Assembly (NCBI RefSeq): GCF_017355855.1
Contig: NZ_JAFEWD010000001.1
Coordinates: 868,001 to 932,000, forward strand
Reading direction: 5' to 3'
Origin: Pedobacter sp. SYSU D00535
GTDB lineage: Bacteria; Bacteroidota; Bacteroidia; Sphingobacteriales; Sphingobacteriaceae
Length of the DNA: 64,000 nt
Positions 33,687 to 42,005 of the stretch are shown piece after piece. Positions within the stretch are counted from its first letter, which is position 1. Each line of letters begins with the position of its first letter. Under the pieces are notes generated by a model. The model was not told the origin of the DNA, did no database searches, and saw only the letters and a list, made by a program, of their open reading frames with translations. Position numbers and translations under genes: made by a program.

Positions 33687-36600
33687 ATGGAACAAGGATA
33701 CAACCCGCTCCAAAAGCAGGGAATTAAACTATTGCTTCTATTTCTTCTGACGATAGCAATAGTTGTTCCTTCCCGGGCTCAATATTTCGGTCAAAACCTG
33801 GTGCGCTACGAAAACTTTAAATTTGTAGTTAAACAGTCGCCGCACTTCGAGCTTTATCATTATCTCCGTAATGATAGTCTGATCACCAATTTCCTCCAGG
33901 AAAGTGAGACCTGGTACGATCTTCATCAGCAGGTATTCCGAGACACTTTTAAAAGAAAAAATCCATTTATCCTCTACGCCAACCATCCTGATTTTCAATC
34001 AACAACAGTATTGCAAGGTGGTGCTGGTGTAGGAACAGGTGGTGTTACTGAAGGAATGAAGAATCGGGTAATAATGCCGGTTCATATGCTTAACCATCAA
34101 ACGAGGCACGTTTTGGGACACGAGCTGGTCCATGCCTTTCAGTACCATTCCTTAATCGAAGGAGACTCTACAAATCTCGAAAATATCGGCAACTTGCCTC
34201 TTTGGATGGTGGAAGGGATGGCCGAATATCTTTCTGTAGGAAAGGTAGATGCGTTTACTGCGATGTGGATGCGAGATGCCTACCTCAATCGTGATATTCC
34301 AACCCTCCGGCAATTAACGGAGAGTAACCGATATTTTCCATACCGCTACGGCCAGGCCTTTTGGTCCTACATTGGTTCCACCTATGGCGATACAGTAATT
34401 GTTCCCTTATTTAAAGCCACTGCCCGGTACGGGTATGAAGCAGCAATAAGAAGAACCTTTGGCTATGACGAACGAACTCTTTCCAGCCTATGGCGAACTG
34501 CTATCGAAAACACTTACAAACCGCTGTTGAAAGACACCTCGCAAGTTCCTATCGGAAAGAGTGTAATCAACACTACGAACGCGGGAAGCATGAACGTTGC
34601 TCCCGCCATCTCTCCTGATGGGAAATACATTGCCTTCCTCTCTGAAAAGGAACTTCTCAGCATAGACTTATTTCTCGCAGACGCTCAGACGGGCGAAGTG
34701 ATACGAAAGCTCACGAGTAAGACCTCCAACTCCCATATTGAAGAATTTAGTTTTATAGAATCGGCAGGTGCCTGGTCGCCGGATAGTAAACGCTTTGCCT
34801 TTAGTGCCTTTAGCGGTGGTCGAACGCGACTATTTGTCGTCAATGTTGCTAACGGAAAGAACATTATGAGAGAAGCAATGCCTGGTGTTGAAGAATTTAG
34901 CAACCTTAGCTGGTCTCCCAATGGGGAAGACATCGCTTTTACGGGGCTGAAAAACGGACATAGCGACCTCTACATTTACAACACCCGTACGAAGAAGCTC
35001 ACCCAGTTAACCAACGATAACTTCTCTGATTACCAGCCTAGCTTTTCTCCTGATGGACGTTCTATCGTATTTTCCACGGACAGAACTACCTTGAGAGCGG
35101 GGCAAAGAGGAGTAGACATTACGTATAACCTGGCGATTATCGATTTAGATACCCGGCAGGTAAGAGACATCAATGTTTTTTACGGCGCAAACAATTTAAA
35201 TCCTCAGTTTTCAGCTAACGGGCAACAGATCTACTTCCTGTCGAACAGAGATGGTTTTAGAAACATGTACCGCTACACGCTGGCGGGTGGCTTAGTTGAA
35301 CAATTAACTGATTATTTTACGGGTATCAGTGGTATTACTGAGTACTCACCGGCTTTGAGTGTTTCAAGAAACGATGATATTGTCTATTCGTACTATCGTT
35401 CTCAAAAGTACACCATCTACAACGCTAAGGCAAGTGCCTTTACGCCTGTAACCGTTGATCCAACCGCTATTGACTTCACTGCAGCTACATTGCCACCGGC
35501 CAAATCAGTAGGGGTCAATATCATCAACGCCAACCTGAATAATTTTGAACGATTTGAAACGATAACCAAGGCACAGATAGAACCGGTACCCTACCGGCCA
35601 CAATTTAAACTGGACTATCTGGCAAGTAATGGCGTGGGAGCCTCAGTGGGGGGAAGAATGGGAACAGGTTTAGCTAGCGGGATCCAGGCAATGTTCAGCG
35701 ATATCCTCGGCAGAAACCAAATTTTTGCAGCTGCCTCTATCAACGGAGAAATCTATGACTTTGGCGGTCAGGTGGGATATTTCAATCAACAAGGAAGAAT
35801 CACCTGGGGTGGTGCTGTCTCACATATTCCTTACGTCTCGGGATTAGGATATTATACACGGGATCCGAACGGAAACATTGTAGAAAACACCGACCTTCTC
35901 AGAACCTTCGAAGATCAGATACAATTGATGGCCTTCTACCCTTTTTCAAGAGTACATCGCTTTGAGACCGGTGTGGGAGCCGCCCATTATAGCTACCGAC
36001 TAGACCGGTTTTCTTATCTGTATAATCAGGCGGGCTTCCCGATAGATGCACAAAGGCGAAGAGTTCCAAACGATGAAGCGGCTCAAGAATCTTTCTATAG
36101 AAACTACGGCATCGACTTTCAGTCATTCAGTATTCTTCAGCTAAACGCTGCTTTTGTCGGAGACAACTCGTACTTCGGCTTAACTGCACCACTTGCCGGT
36201 TTCCGTTACCGGGTAGGTGTAGAGAATTTAATTGGAGATATCCAGTTTACCGCATTAACAGCAGATGGCCGCCGGTATGTGCGCTTGAATCCGGTGACCC
36301 TTGCAGCAAGACTCTTCAGTTATCAAAGAATTGGCCAGGATGAGAACAGACTCTATCCACTTTTCATCGGTTACCCCTATTATATCCGAGGCTATGAGGC
36401 AAATTCGTTTTATCGGAGAGGAACCCAAACTGCTGATGCATTTAACATCAATCAACTGACGGGTAGTAGAATCGCAGTCGCCAACTTCGAGGTACGTTTG
36501 CCATTTACCGGACCAGAACGGTTGACAGCTATCGAATCAAGGTTCCTCTTTTCAGATTTGAATGCCTTTTTTGATATTGGTTTAGCCTATGACGGTGATT

Positions 36601-36836
36601 CAAAAGTAGCTTTTCGAGGCCGGCCGCGACAAATCGGAACTACTTTCCAGGAAGATGAAAATGGGAATGTTAACCCAGTTCCTATTCTGGAGCGCGTTCC
36701 TGCCATGAGTGCCGGTATTTCTCTCCGTGTCAATGTATTTGGTTACTTTGTAATTGAACCCTATGCGGCAATTCCATTTCAACGTAGAGACGTTAAAGGA
36801 CCAGTAATTGGTTTAACGTTTGCTCCCGGCTGGTAG
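33687..36836 (+). CDS. Large exported protein: zinc peptidase-like, PD40 propeller and outer-membrane barrel
   Basis: A 1049-aa exported protein with three parts. A signal peptide-like segment (LLLLFLLTIAIVVPSRAQ) is followed by a gluzincin peptidase-like region with HELVHA at residues 145-150 and a third-ligand-like WMVEGMAEYLS (about 173-183). Residues about 300-550 carry TolB/PD40 propeller repeats such as NVAPAISPDGKYIAFLSE, WSPDSKRFAFSAF and YQPSFSPDGRSIVFSTD. From about 640 onward the sequence looks like an outer-membrane beta-barrel (VGGRMGTGLASGIQAMF, YPYYIRGYEANSF, ending GLTFAPGW). I do not recognise a named family. The architecture suggests a surface-linked protease, but activity is unproven. 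Confidence 0.7.
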   Translation: MEQGYNPLQKQGIKLLLLFLLTIAIVVPSRAQYFGQNLVRYENFKFVVKQSPHFELYHYLRNDSLITNFLQESETWYDLHQQVFRDTFKRKNPFILYANHPDFQSTTVLQGGAGVGTGGVTEGMKNRVIMPVHMLNHQTRHVLGHELVHAFQYHSLIEGDSTNLENIGNLPLWMVEGMAEYLSVGKVDAFTAMWMRDAYLNRDIPTLRQLTESNRYFPYRYGQAFWSYIGSTYGDTVIVPLFKATARYGYEAAIRRTFGYDERTLSSLWRTAIENTYKPLLKDTSQVPIGKSVINTTNAGSMNVAPAISPDGKYIAFLSEKELLSIDLFLADAQTGEVIRKLTSKTSNSHIEEFSFIESAGAWSPDSKRFAFSAFSGGRTRLFVVNVANGKNIMREAMPGVEEFSNLSWSPNGEDIAFTGLKNGHSDLYIYNTRTKKLTQLTNDNFSDYQPSFSPDGRSIVFSTDRTTLRAGQRGVDITYNLAIIDLDTRQVRDINVFYGANNLNPQFSANGQQIYFLSNRDGFRNMYRYTLAGGLVEQLTDYFTGISGITEYSPALSVSRNDDIVYSYYRSQKYTIYNAKASAFTPVTVDPTAIDFTAATLPPAKSVGVNIINANLNNFERFETITKAQIEPVPYRPQFKLDYLASNGVGASVGGRMGTGLASGIQAMFSDILGRNQIFAAASINGEIYDFGGQVGYFNQQGRITWGGAVSHIPYVSGLGYYTRDPNGNIVENTDLLRTFEDQIQLMAFYPFSRVHRFETGVGAAHYSYRLDRFSYLYNQAGFPIDAQRRRVPNDEAAQESFYRNYGIDFQSFSILQLNAAFVGDNSYFGLTAPLAGFRYRVGVENLIGDIQFTALTADGRRYVRLNPVTLAARLFSYQRIGQDENRLYPLFIGYPYYIRGYEANSFYRRGTQTADAFNINQLTGSRIAVANFEVRLPFTGPERLTAIESRFLFSDLNAFFDIGLAYDGDSKVAFRGRPRQIGTTFQEDENGNVNPVPILERVPAMSAGISLRVNVFGYFVIEPYAAIPFQRRDVKGPVIGLTFAPGW

Positions 36837-36854
36837 GAAGCATTTAAATATAAT

Positions 36855-36880
36855 AAAAAAAGCGGCTCAGGCCGCTTTTT
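36855..36880. terminator. Bidirectional terminator
   Basis: AGCGGC (36861-36866), loop TCAG, GCCGCT (36871-36876), with A-tract before and T-tract after. It serves the propeller/barrel gene and the converging GIY-YIG-like gene. Confidence 0.8.
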
Positions 36881-36889
36881 CTATTATAT

Positions 36890-37231
36890 CTACATTGCAA
36901 AGTACCGCTGGTGAACATGCATCCCGGTGGTATGAAGCACCTTTTCAAAATCTAGTCCTATGCTCAGATCCAACCAATCAGGATTAACTGCCCTGATCAG
37001 CTTCTCCTTCTGCGCCCTGGTAAATTTGCTGATTATATTGAAGCGATGAATAGCAGCAGCTTCACTTGTCAACTCTTCAAAATAGATCAATCGGGTAAGC
37101 TGCTGAGAACTATCAAAGAACAAGCTGGGCATCTGCCGGTAAAAGCCTACTGTTTTTAGCAAATCAGAACTCATTCCTACATGCAAAGAAGCCCGGTTCC
37201 TGTCAGTAACGATAAACACATACCTTTTCAT
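36890..37231 (-). CDS. GIY-YIG-like protein with degenerate active site
   Basis: A 113-aa protein with the fold pattern of single-domain GIY-YIG (UvrC-type) proteins: YVFIVTDRNRASLHVGMSSD at the start, LTRLIYFEELTSEAAAIHRF in the middle, and LIRAVNPDWLDLSIGL at the end. The NPDWLDL ending is strongly typical. The catalytic residues seem changed: the GIY Tyr position is Phe6, YIG is HVG (His17), the Arg of the first helix is missing, and the metal-binding Glu of the AxREK motif is Phe64. It is therefore probably not a nuclease but may still bind DNA or RNA. It is divergent from the XRE-S24 regulator, sharing an 89-bp intergenic region. Confidence 0.75.
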   Translation of the reverse strand: MKRYVFIVTDRNRASLHVGMSSDLLKTVGFYRQMPSLFFDSSQQLTRLIYFEELTSEAAAIHRFNIISKFTRAQKEKLIRAVNPDWLDLSIGLDFEKVLHTTGMHVHQRYFAM

Positions 37232-37249
37232 AATTAATCTATCTTGATT

Positions 37250-37318
37250 TGAAAATAAATTGCTAATTTTATGAGCATAAAGTTACTAACTATTTTAGCA
37301 AATGCAAATTTATTTTCA
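37250..37318. promoter_or_regulatory. Large inverted repeat between GIY-YIG-like gene and XRE-S24 gene
   Basis: TGAAAATAAATTGCTAA (37250-37266) is answered by TTAGCAA-ATGCAAA-TTTATTTTCA (37295-37318), the complement with a seven-base insert made by a local duplication. The 28-base space is AT-rich. The second arm ends two bases before the regulator ATG, so it may be the autoregulatory operator of the regulator. Confidence 0.5.
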
Positions 37319-37320
37319 AC

Positions 37321-38097
37321 ATGGGTAATATCTCTAATAACCTAAAGTACCTTAGAAAGAAAAAGGGCCTTACACAGCAGCAATTCGCTGATTTGATGGA
37401 AATTAAACGTTCGCTGGTTGGCGCCTATGAAGAGGACCGGGCGGAGCCAAAATATGATTTGCTAAAAAAATTCGCAGAATTTTATGAATTGAGCATGGAC
37501 GAGCTGGTAAATGAAAAAATTACCGAGAAGTGGAGTCCAAAGCAAAAACCGGAAGCGGGTAACATGCGGGTGCTCAGTATTTCTGTCGATTCGCAGGAAA
37601 GAGAAAACATTGAACTGGTACCGGTAAAAGCAAGTGCCGGTTATCTAAACGGCTTTGCTGATCCCGAATTTATCAGCGAGCTTCCCAAATTTCACTTACC
37701 TATTTTGAAACAGGGCACTTATCGGGCCTTCGAGATTAAGGGTGATTCAATGCTACCGCTGCAATCAGGCACGATCGTAATCGGTGAATATCTGGAAAAC
37801 TGGACTGATGTTAAACCAGGTGAAACGTATGTATTTATTACCAAATCTGATGGGGTAGTTTATAAAAGAGCCGGAAATCGCTTCCGTGAAAACAAATCAT
37901 TAAAACTCATTTCAGATAATACCATCTATGAGCCCTACACAGTAGATGCAGAAGATATTGTAGAGATATGGAAAGCGAAGGCTTACATTTCCACTTCTTT
38001 CCCTGAGCCCAACCCTGAGCCGACTATGGAAAGCCTGACTTCTATGATGGCTCAAATGCAAAAATCTATTGCCCAATTGAAACAGAATAATAACTAG
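37321..38097 (+). CDS. XRE-family regulator with S24 (LexA-like) protease domain
   Basis: A 258-aa transcriptional regulator. Residues 5-60 form a Cro/CI-type helix-turn-helix (LKYLRKKKGLTQQQFADLME, then SLVGAYEEDRAEPK). The C-terminal part is an S24 peptidase-like domain with the Ser of KGDSMLPLQSG at 143 and the Lys of VVYKRAGN at 182, the LexA-type catalytic pair. An Ala-Gly pair at 106-107 (ASAGYLNG) is a plausible self-cleavage site. The C-terminal tail (SLTSMMAQMQKSIAQLKQ) is probably coiled coil. The gene may respond to DNA damage or stress by self-cleavage, which is inference. No prophage genes surround it. Confidence 0.87.
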   Translation: MGNISNNLKYLRKKKGLTQQQFADLMEIKRSLVGAYEEDRAEPKYDLLKKFAEFYELSMDELVNEKITEKWSPKQKPEAGNMRVLSISVDSQERENIELVPVKASAGYLNGFADPEFISELPKFHLPILKQGTYRAFEIKGDSMLPLQSGTIVIGEYLENWTDVKPGETYVFITKSDGVVYKRAGNRFRENKSLKLISDNTIYEPYTVDAEDIVEIWKAKAYISTSFPEPNPEPTMESLTSMMAQMQKSIAQLKQNNN

Positions 38098-38104
38098 AGT
38101 CTAG

Positions 38105-38136
38105 AACGGATGAGGCTAACCTCCTCATCCGTTTCT
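38105..38136 (+). terminator. Rho-independent terminator of the XRE-S24 gene
   Basis: AACGGATGAGG (38105-38115) pairs perfectly with CCTCATCCGTT (38123-38133) and is followed by a short T-rich end (TTTCTT). Confidence 0.75.
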
Positions 38137-38222
38137 TGCTTCCCTCCTCCTTAACATCTTTTAACACTCTGCCATTAAACCTTCATACCTTATTCCTATC
38201 TATTCCTAAAAATTCAATAAGT

Positions 38223-38630
38223 ATGAAGATGAAAAATTTAGCATTAACAGCGATACTGTTTTGTTCACTGGCAATTAGCGGTTTCGCACAGGAAAGACCT
38301 AAGCACGAGAACAGAACACCTGAGCAAAAAGCTCAGATGATGACCGACAAAATGAGTGAAAAACTATCACTGTCTCCTAGCCAAAAATCTGAGGTTTATA
38401 AATTAAACCTGGAGCGCGCTAAAGAAATGGAGAAATTCCACAAAGAACGTAAGGAGGACAGACAGAAAGACTTTGCTAAAAGGAAAGAGCATTTTAAGAA
38501 ATCTGAAGATAAGCTCAACAAAATCCTTACTGAAGAGCAACGTAAGACCTACGCTGCTATGAAGGAGGAGAGAATGGCAAAGTTTAAAGACCGCAAGAGT
38601 GAAAAAGGCACCAGAAGAAAAGCAAAATAG
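38223..38630 (+). CDS. Small exported, highly charged Spy-like protein
   Basis: A 135-aa periplasmic protein with signal peptide MKMKNLALTAILFCSLAISG ending FAQ. The mature part is helical and dense in Lys and Glu (MTDKMSEKLSLSPSQKSEVY, EKFHKERKEDRQKDFAKRKE, ILTEEQRKTYAAMKEERMAK). The pattern is Spy/CpxP-like: an LSxxQ segment followed by a helix and a second segment LTEEQRKTYAAM, but the Spy family motif LTxxQ is only partly kept. A chaperone-like role is inference. The start at the ATG at 38223 fits the signal peptide; upstream in-frame codons do not. A terminator follows at 38653-38684. Confidence 0.82.
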   Translation: MKMKNLALTAILFCSLAISGFAQERPKHENRTPEQKAQMMTDKMSEKLSLSPSQKSEVYKLNLERAKEMEKFHKERKEDRQKDFAKRKEHFKKSEDKLNKILTEEQRKTYAAMKEERMAKFKDRKSEKGTRRKAK

Positions 38631-38652
38631 TTAAGGGGTTTAATGATTGAAG

Positions 38653-38684
38653 AAAAAAAGCGGCCATGTGTGCCGCTTTTTTTA
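38653..38684 (+). terminator. Terminator of the Spy-like gene, just upstream of bioF
   Basis: AAAAAAAGCGGC (38653-38664), loop CATGTGT, GCCGCTTTTTTT (38672-38683). The stem is strong and the frame of bioF runs through it when read from TTG 38647, which argues against that start. Confidence 0.75.
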
Positions 38685-38703
38685 TTTTAGACCCAAAATA
38701 GAT

Positions 38704-39825
38704 TTGGAAAGTGCGCAGTCATATATCAGATCAAGATTGTTGGAAAGGGAGCAAAACTCCAGCCTCAGACAATTAAGAAAGACGGAAAACCTTATAGATT
38801 TTTGTTCTAACGATTATCTTGGCTTTGCTCAATCACCGGTTCTGCATGACCTCCTAAAGCAAGAATTCTTAGCAAATGGAGACCATCTGACAGGCTCTAC
38901 CGGCTCGCGCCTCATTTCTGGTAACAGCACTCTCACCGAACTTCTTGAAGCAGAAATTGCAGCCTTCCATATTTCGGGGGCGGCTTTGTTGTTTAACTCT
39001 GGCTATGATGCTAATCTCGGGCTTTTTTCAGCCCTACTCCAAAGAGGCGATACTGTCATTTTAGATGAGTTGATTCATGCTTCCATCATTGATGGCTGCA
39101 GGCTTAGTTTTGCGAATAAGTATACATTTCGGCACAACGACCTAACCAGTCTCGAAGAGAAGCTCAAAGTTGCTAAGGGCAGGGTTTACATAGGGATCGA
39201 AAGTATCTACTCGATGGACGGTGATACAGCGCCACTACTAGAGATTGTTGAACTGGCCGAAAAATACGATGCGGCTTTAGTTGTAGATGAGGCACACGCC
39301 ACAGGTATTTTCGGGGCACAAGGAAGGGGATTAGTTTGCCGGTATGGACTGGAAAATCGGGTTTTCGCCCGGGTAATTACCTTTGGAAAGGCACTGGGCT
39401 GCCATGGTGCGGCAGTGTTAGGTGATGAAAATCTGCGGCAGTACCTGATTAATTTTGCTCGTTCTTTTATTTACACAACCGCCGCCGCTCCTTTAAACCA
39501 TCTGGCCATAAGAGCAGCCTACCAGCTATTGCAGGAAAGTACGGCACAAGAACAGCTGCGACAGAAGATTCTCTTCTTCCAATCGAAGCTTTGCTCTCTT
39601 ACAGATAGCTTTATTGCCAGTGATTCCGCCATTCAATGTCTGGTTGTAGGCGGGAATGAGCAAACAAAAATCTTAGAAAAAAAAATTCAACAAGGCGGCA
39701 TGGATGTCCGGGCAATCTTGCACCCTACTGTTCCGGCGGGCAAGGAAAGGCTCCGCATCTGTCTCCACACATTTAATACAGAGGATCAGATCGACAACCT
39801 GATCAATTTAATTAAGAACTCATGA
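38704..39825 (+). CDS. bioF: 8-amino-7-oxononanoate synthase
   Basis: PLP-dependent alpha-oxoamine synthase that joins pimeloyl-ACP or -CoA with alanine in biotin synthesis. Diagnostic motifs are IDFCSNDYLGFAQSPVLHD, GSTGSRLISGNSTLTELLE, DELIHASIIDGCRLSFAN, VVDEAHATGIFGAQGRGL and VITFGKALGCHGAAVLGD with the PLP Lys. No in-frame ATG exists near the conserved N-terminus. I start it at TTG 38704, because the natural N-terminal helix (ESAQSYIRSRLLERE) begins there and the frame from TTG 38647 would run through a terminator. The stop overlaps bioD by four bases. bioF and bioD are translationally coupled. Confidence 0.9.
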   Translation: MESAQSYIRSRLLEREQNSSLRQLRKTENLIDFCSNDYLGFAQSPVLHDLLKQEFLANGDHLTGSTGSRLISGNSTLTELLEAEIAAFHISGAALLFNSGYDANLGLFSALLQRGDTVILDELIHASIIDGCRLSFANKYTFRHNDLTSLEEKLKVAKGRVYIGIESIYSMDGDTAPLLEIVELAEKYDAALVVDEAHATGIFGAQGRGLVCRYGLENRVFARVITFGKALGCHGAAVLGDENLRQYLINFARSFIYTTAAAPLNHLAIRAAYQLLQESTAQEQLRQKILFFQSKLCSLTDSFIASDSAIQCLVVGGNEQTKILEKKIQQGGMDVRAILHPTVPAGKERLRICLHTFNTEDQIDNLINLIKNS

Positions 39826-40436
39826 AAGCAGTGTTCATTACCGGCATCGGAACCGAAGTTGGAAAAACGGTGACGTCGGCAGTTTTGGTAGAGAAATTTA
39901 AGATAGATTACTGGAAGCCTATCCAGTCTGGCGACCTTGATAATTCTGACACGGATAAGGTAAAGCGACTGGTATCGAACAACGAAAGCAAGTTTCATTC
40001 GGAAGCCTACCGACTTAGTCAACCCTTCTCTCCCCATAAATCCGCAGCACTGGACGGCATCGAGATCAGCCTTTCTCAAATTACCATCCCTCCTACTAAG
40101 AACGACTTGTTAATAGAGGGAGCCGGGGGACTGATGGTACCCTTAAATGACCAACATTACATTATCGATCTTATTCAAAGGTTGGAAACTGAAGTGATTT
40201 TGGTGATAAGACATTATCTGGGGAGCATTAATCACACCCTGCTCAGTATTGATGCCTTAAAAAGCCGCGATATTTCACTTAGGGGTATCATATTTAATGG
40301 AGCATCGGACGAATACTCTGAAAAAGCTATTTTGAATTACAGCGGAGCACGGGTTCTGGGAAGAATCCCAGACATGGAAGTGCTTACACCAGAAACTATC
40401 ACCGCCGCAGGAAGAGGAATCAGTGCAATATTTTAA
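39822..40436 (+). CDS. bioD: Dethiobiotin synthase
   Basis: ATP-dependent carboxylase that makes dethiobiotin from 7,8-diaminononanoate. The start MKAVFITGIGTEVGKTVTS is the P-loop motif; KPIQSGDLDNSDTD binds substrate and nucleotide, LLIEGAGGLMVPLNDQH carries the Gly-rich loop with the Glu, and GIIFNGASDEYSE the Asn of the adenine site. Length of 204 aa is normal. It follows bioF with an ATGA overlap. Its 3' end overlaps the convergent holA gene by 17 bases. Confidence 0.93.
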   Translation: MKAVFITGIGTEVGKTVTSAVLVEKFKIDYWKPIQSGDLDNSDTDKVKRLVSNNESKFHSEAYRLSQPFSPHKSAALDGIEISLSQITIPPTKNDLLIEGAGGLMVPLNDQHYIIDLIQRLETEVILVIRHYLGSINHTLLSIDALKSRDISLRGIIFNGASDEYSEKAILNYSGARVLGRIPDMEVLTPETITAAGRGISAIF

Positions 40437-41451
40437 AGACAAGTTCCTTTAGTAACTCGCCATCAGAGGTGTTCCCGGTAGCGTCAACGCCTTTAGTTTT
40501 GAGATCATACTCCCGCAGGTAGCTAATGACATCAAAAGTTTTTCCCGCATTGTAGTTTCTGGCAGCTAACTCGTAATCTTTCACAAAAAACGGGTTTACC
40601 CCAAGCTCTTTAGCAAGATTCTGGGCAGACTTGTCTGAAACATAATGGCATTTTAGGATCTTGGTAAACCAAGTGTTAAGTGCGCCTAGCACCATCTGAA
40701 TAGGATTGGACTTCGGATTTGCAGAAAAATAGTCAATAATTTGATTTGCCTTGAAGGGATCACGTTTAGCGAGCGCGTCCTGCAGTTCAAATACATTGTA
40801 CTCCTTACTGATGCCGATATTATCCTGGACATGCTCTGCTGTAATTTCTGTTCCTTTAGGAATGTTAAGCATCAGCTTCTCCAGCTCGTTAGCGATCTTT
40901 GAAAGATCATTACCCAGGTATTCAGCAATTAAAGCAGCGGCACGTGGTTGAACGCGATAAGCCTTCTCCCTCACAAAATCTTCTACCCAGCCGGCCACTT
41001 TATTATCATAGATGGTAGCGGATTCAAATACCACCCCGTTCTTTTCTATCGCCTTGTAGGTCTTTTTGCGCTTGTCAAACTTGGCATGTTTGTAGCAAAA
41101 CACCAGTATGGTGCTAGGGACAGGTTTTTCCAGATAGGCCAGCAAGGGATCCACTGCTTTTTTATCGTCGTCTGAATCCTTTCCCCATTTCAAGTCCTGA
41201 GCCTCCTTCACTAAAACCAACTGATAATCACTCATCATGGGAAAGCGCTTTGCCGCATTCAGAATAGAAATGACGTCTACATCCCGACCGTAAACCACTG
41301 TCTGATTAAAACCTCGTTCAGCCTCTGATAACAGATTACTTTCAATATAGTTACTAAACAGGTCAACGTAGTAAGGTTCCTCCCCATGAAACAGATAAAC
41401 GGGCTTGAATTTCCGGCTCTTCAAGTCGGCCATTAAGGCAGCAGCAGTCAT
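40420..41451 (-). CDS. holA: DNA polymerase III subunit delta
   Basis: Clamp-loader delta subunit, which opens the sliding clamp at the replication fork. The N-terminal domain has KPVYLFHGEEPYYVDLFSNY and VVYGRDVDVISILNAAKRFP followed by MMSDYQLVLVKEAQDL, typical of HolA. The middle carries KVAGWVEDFVREKAYRVQPR and LIAEYLGNDLSKIANELEKL, and the C-terminal collar domain shows NAGKTFDVISYLREYDLKTK and DGELLKELVF. At 343 aa the length is as expected. The ATG at 41451 is 92 bases from the divergent HsdR_N-domain gene. Confidence 0.92.
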   Translation of the reverse strand: MTAAALMADLKSRKFKPVYLFHGEEPYYVDLFSNYIESNLLSEAERGFNQTVVYGRDVDVISILNAAKRFPMMSDYQLVLVKEAQDLKWGKDSDDDKKAVDPLLAYLEKPVPSTILVFCYKHAKFDKRKKTYKAIEKNGVVFESATIYDNKVAGWVEDFVREKAYRVQPRAAALIAEYLGNDLSKIANELEKLMLNIPKGTEITAEHVQDNIGISKEYNVFELQDALAKRDPFKANQIIDYFSANPKSNPIQMVLGALNTWFTKILKCHYVSDKSAQNLAKELGVNPFFVKDYELAARNYNAGKTFDVISYLREYDLKTKGVDATGNTSDGELLKELVFKILH

Positions 41452-41543
41452 TCTGCAAAATAAAGCTAAAAACTGTAAAGGCTGAATATGATTTAAAAGA
41501 AAAAGCTATTCCAGTCGCCGACTTTTTTTCGGAGATTTGTGAC

Positions 41544-42005
41544 GTGTTTGAGCCGGTCCCGTTAAATCTCCCTCCCTACCCATTCAGGATAAAACAAGAA
41601 GCCTCCGGGACATTTATTTTCGATGAAATACGGAAAAAGTTTCTGGTACTAACTCCCGAAGAGTGGGTTCGGCAACACCTCGTTCAGTTCATTATAAAAG
41701 AAAAAAAGTATCCTCGATCCTTGATAAAGCTTGAAGGAGGTTTGCGATTAAACACCTTGGCTAAGCGAACGGACGTTATCGTCTATAACTCCAGCGGAGA
41801 AAAGGTCTTATTAATCGAATGTAAAGCTCCTGACGTGAAAATCACCCAAAAGGTCTTTGATCAGATAGCCCGCTACAACATCGTGCACAGAGTCCCCTTG
41901 CTCGCTGTCAGCAACGGCCTCGACCACTACTTCTGTAGTATCGACTTTGAATCACAATCTTATCAATTTCTGGAAAGCCTTCCCCAGTACAAAAGCCGGG
42001 CTTAA
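41544..42005 (+). CDS. HsdR_N-type PD-(D/E)xK nuclease-fold protein
   Basis: A 153-aa protein with the N-terminal nuclease fold of type I restriction HsdR, here as a single domain. The conserved set is visible: TPEEWVRQHLVQFIIKEKKY, LAKRTDVIVYNSSGEKVLLI with the catalytic Asp, then ECKAPDVKITQKVFDQIARY with the E-x-K motif. Such solitary genes are common in Bacteroidota beside holA and are called restriction-enzyme-like, but no methylase, specificity or helicase subunit is present, so a restriction system is not supported. Start is GTG at 41544 since no upstream ATG is in frame. It overlaps the convergent lipoprotein gene by four bases. Confidence 0.88.
   Translation: MFEPVPLNLPPYPFRIKQEASGTFIFDEIRKKFLVLTPEEWVRQHLVQFIIKEKKYPRSLIKLEGGLRLNTLAKRTDVIVYNSSGEKVLLIECKAPDVKITQKVFDQIARYNIVHRVPLLAVSNGLDHYFCSIDFESQSYQFLESLPQYKSRA

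Noticed and set aside
37321-38097. XRE-S24 regulator as evidence of a prophage
   Set aside because: No integrase, terminase, portal, capsid, lysis or attachment site is near; neighbours are ordinary chromosomal genes.
41544-42005. Possible type I restriction system from the HsdR_N-like protein
   Set aside because: Only the nuclease-fold domain is present; no helicase, methylase or specificity gene is nearby, and solitary copies are common in Bacteroidota.
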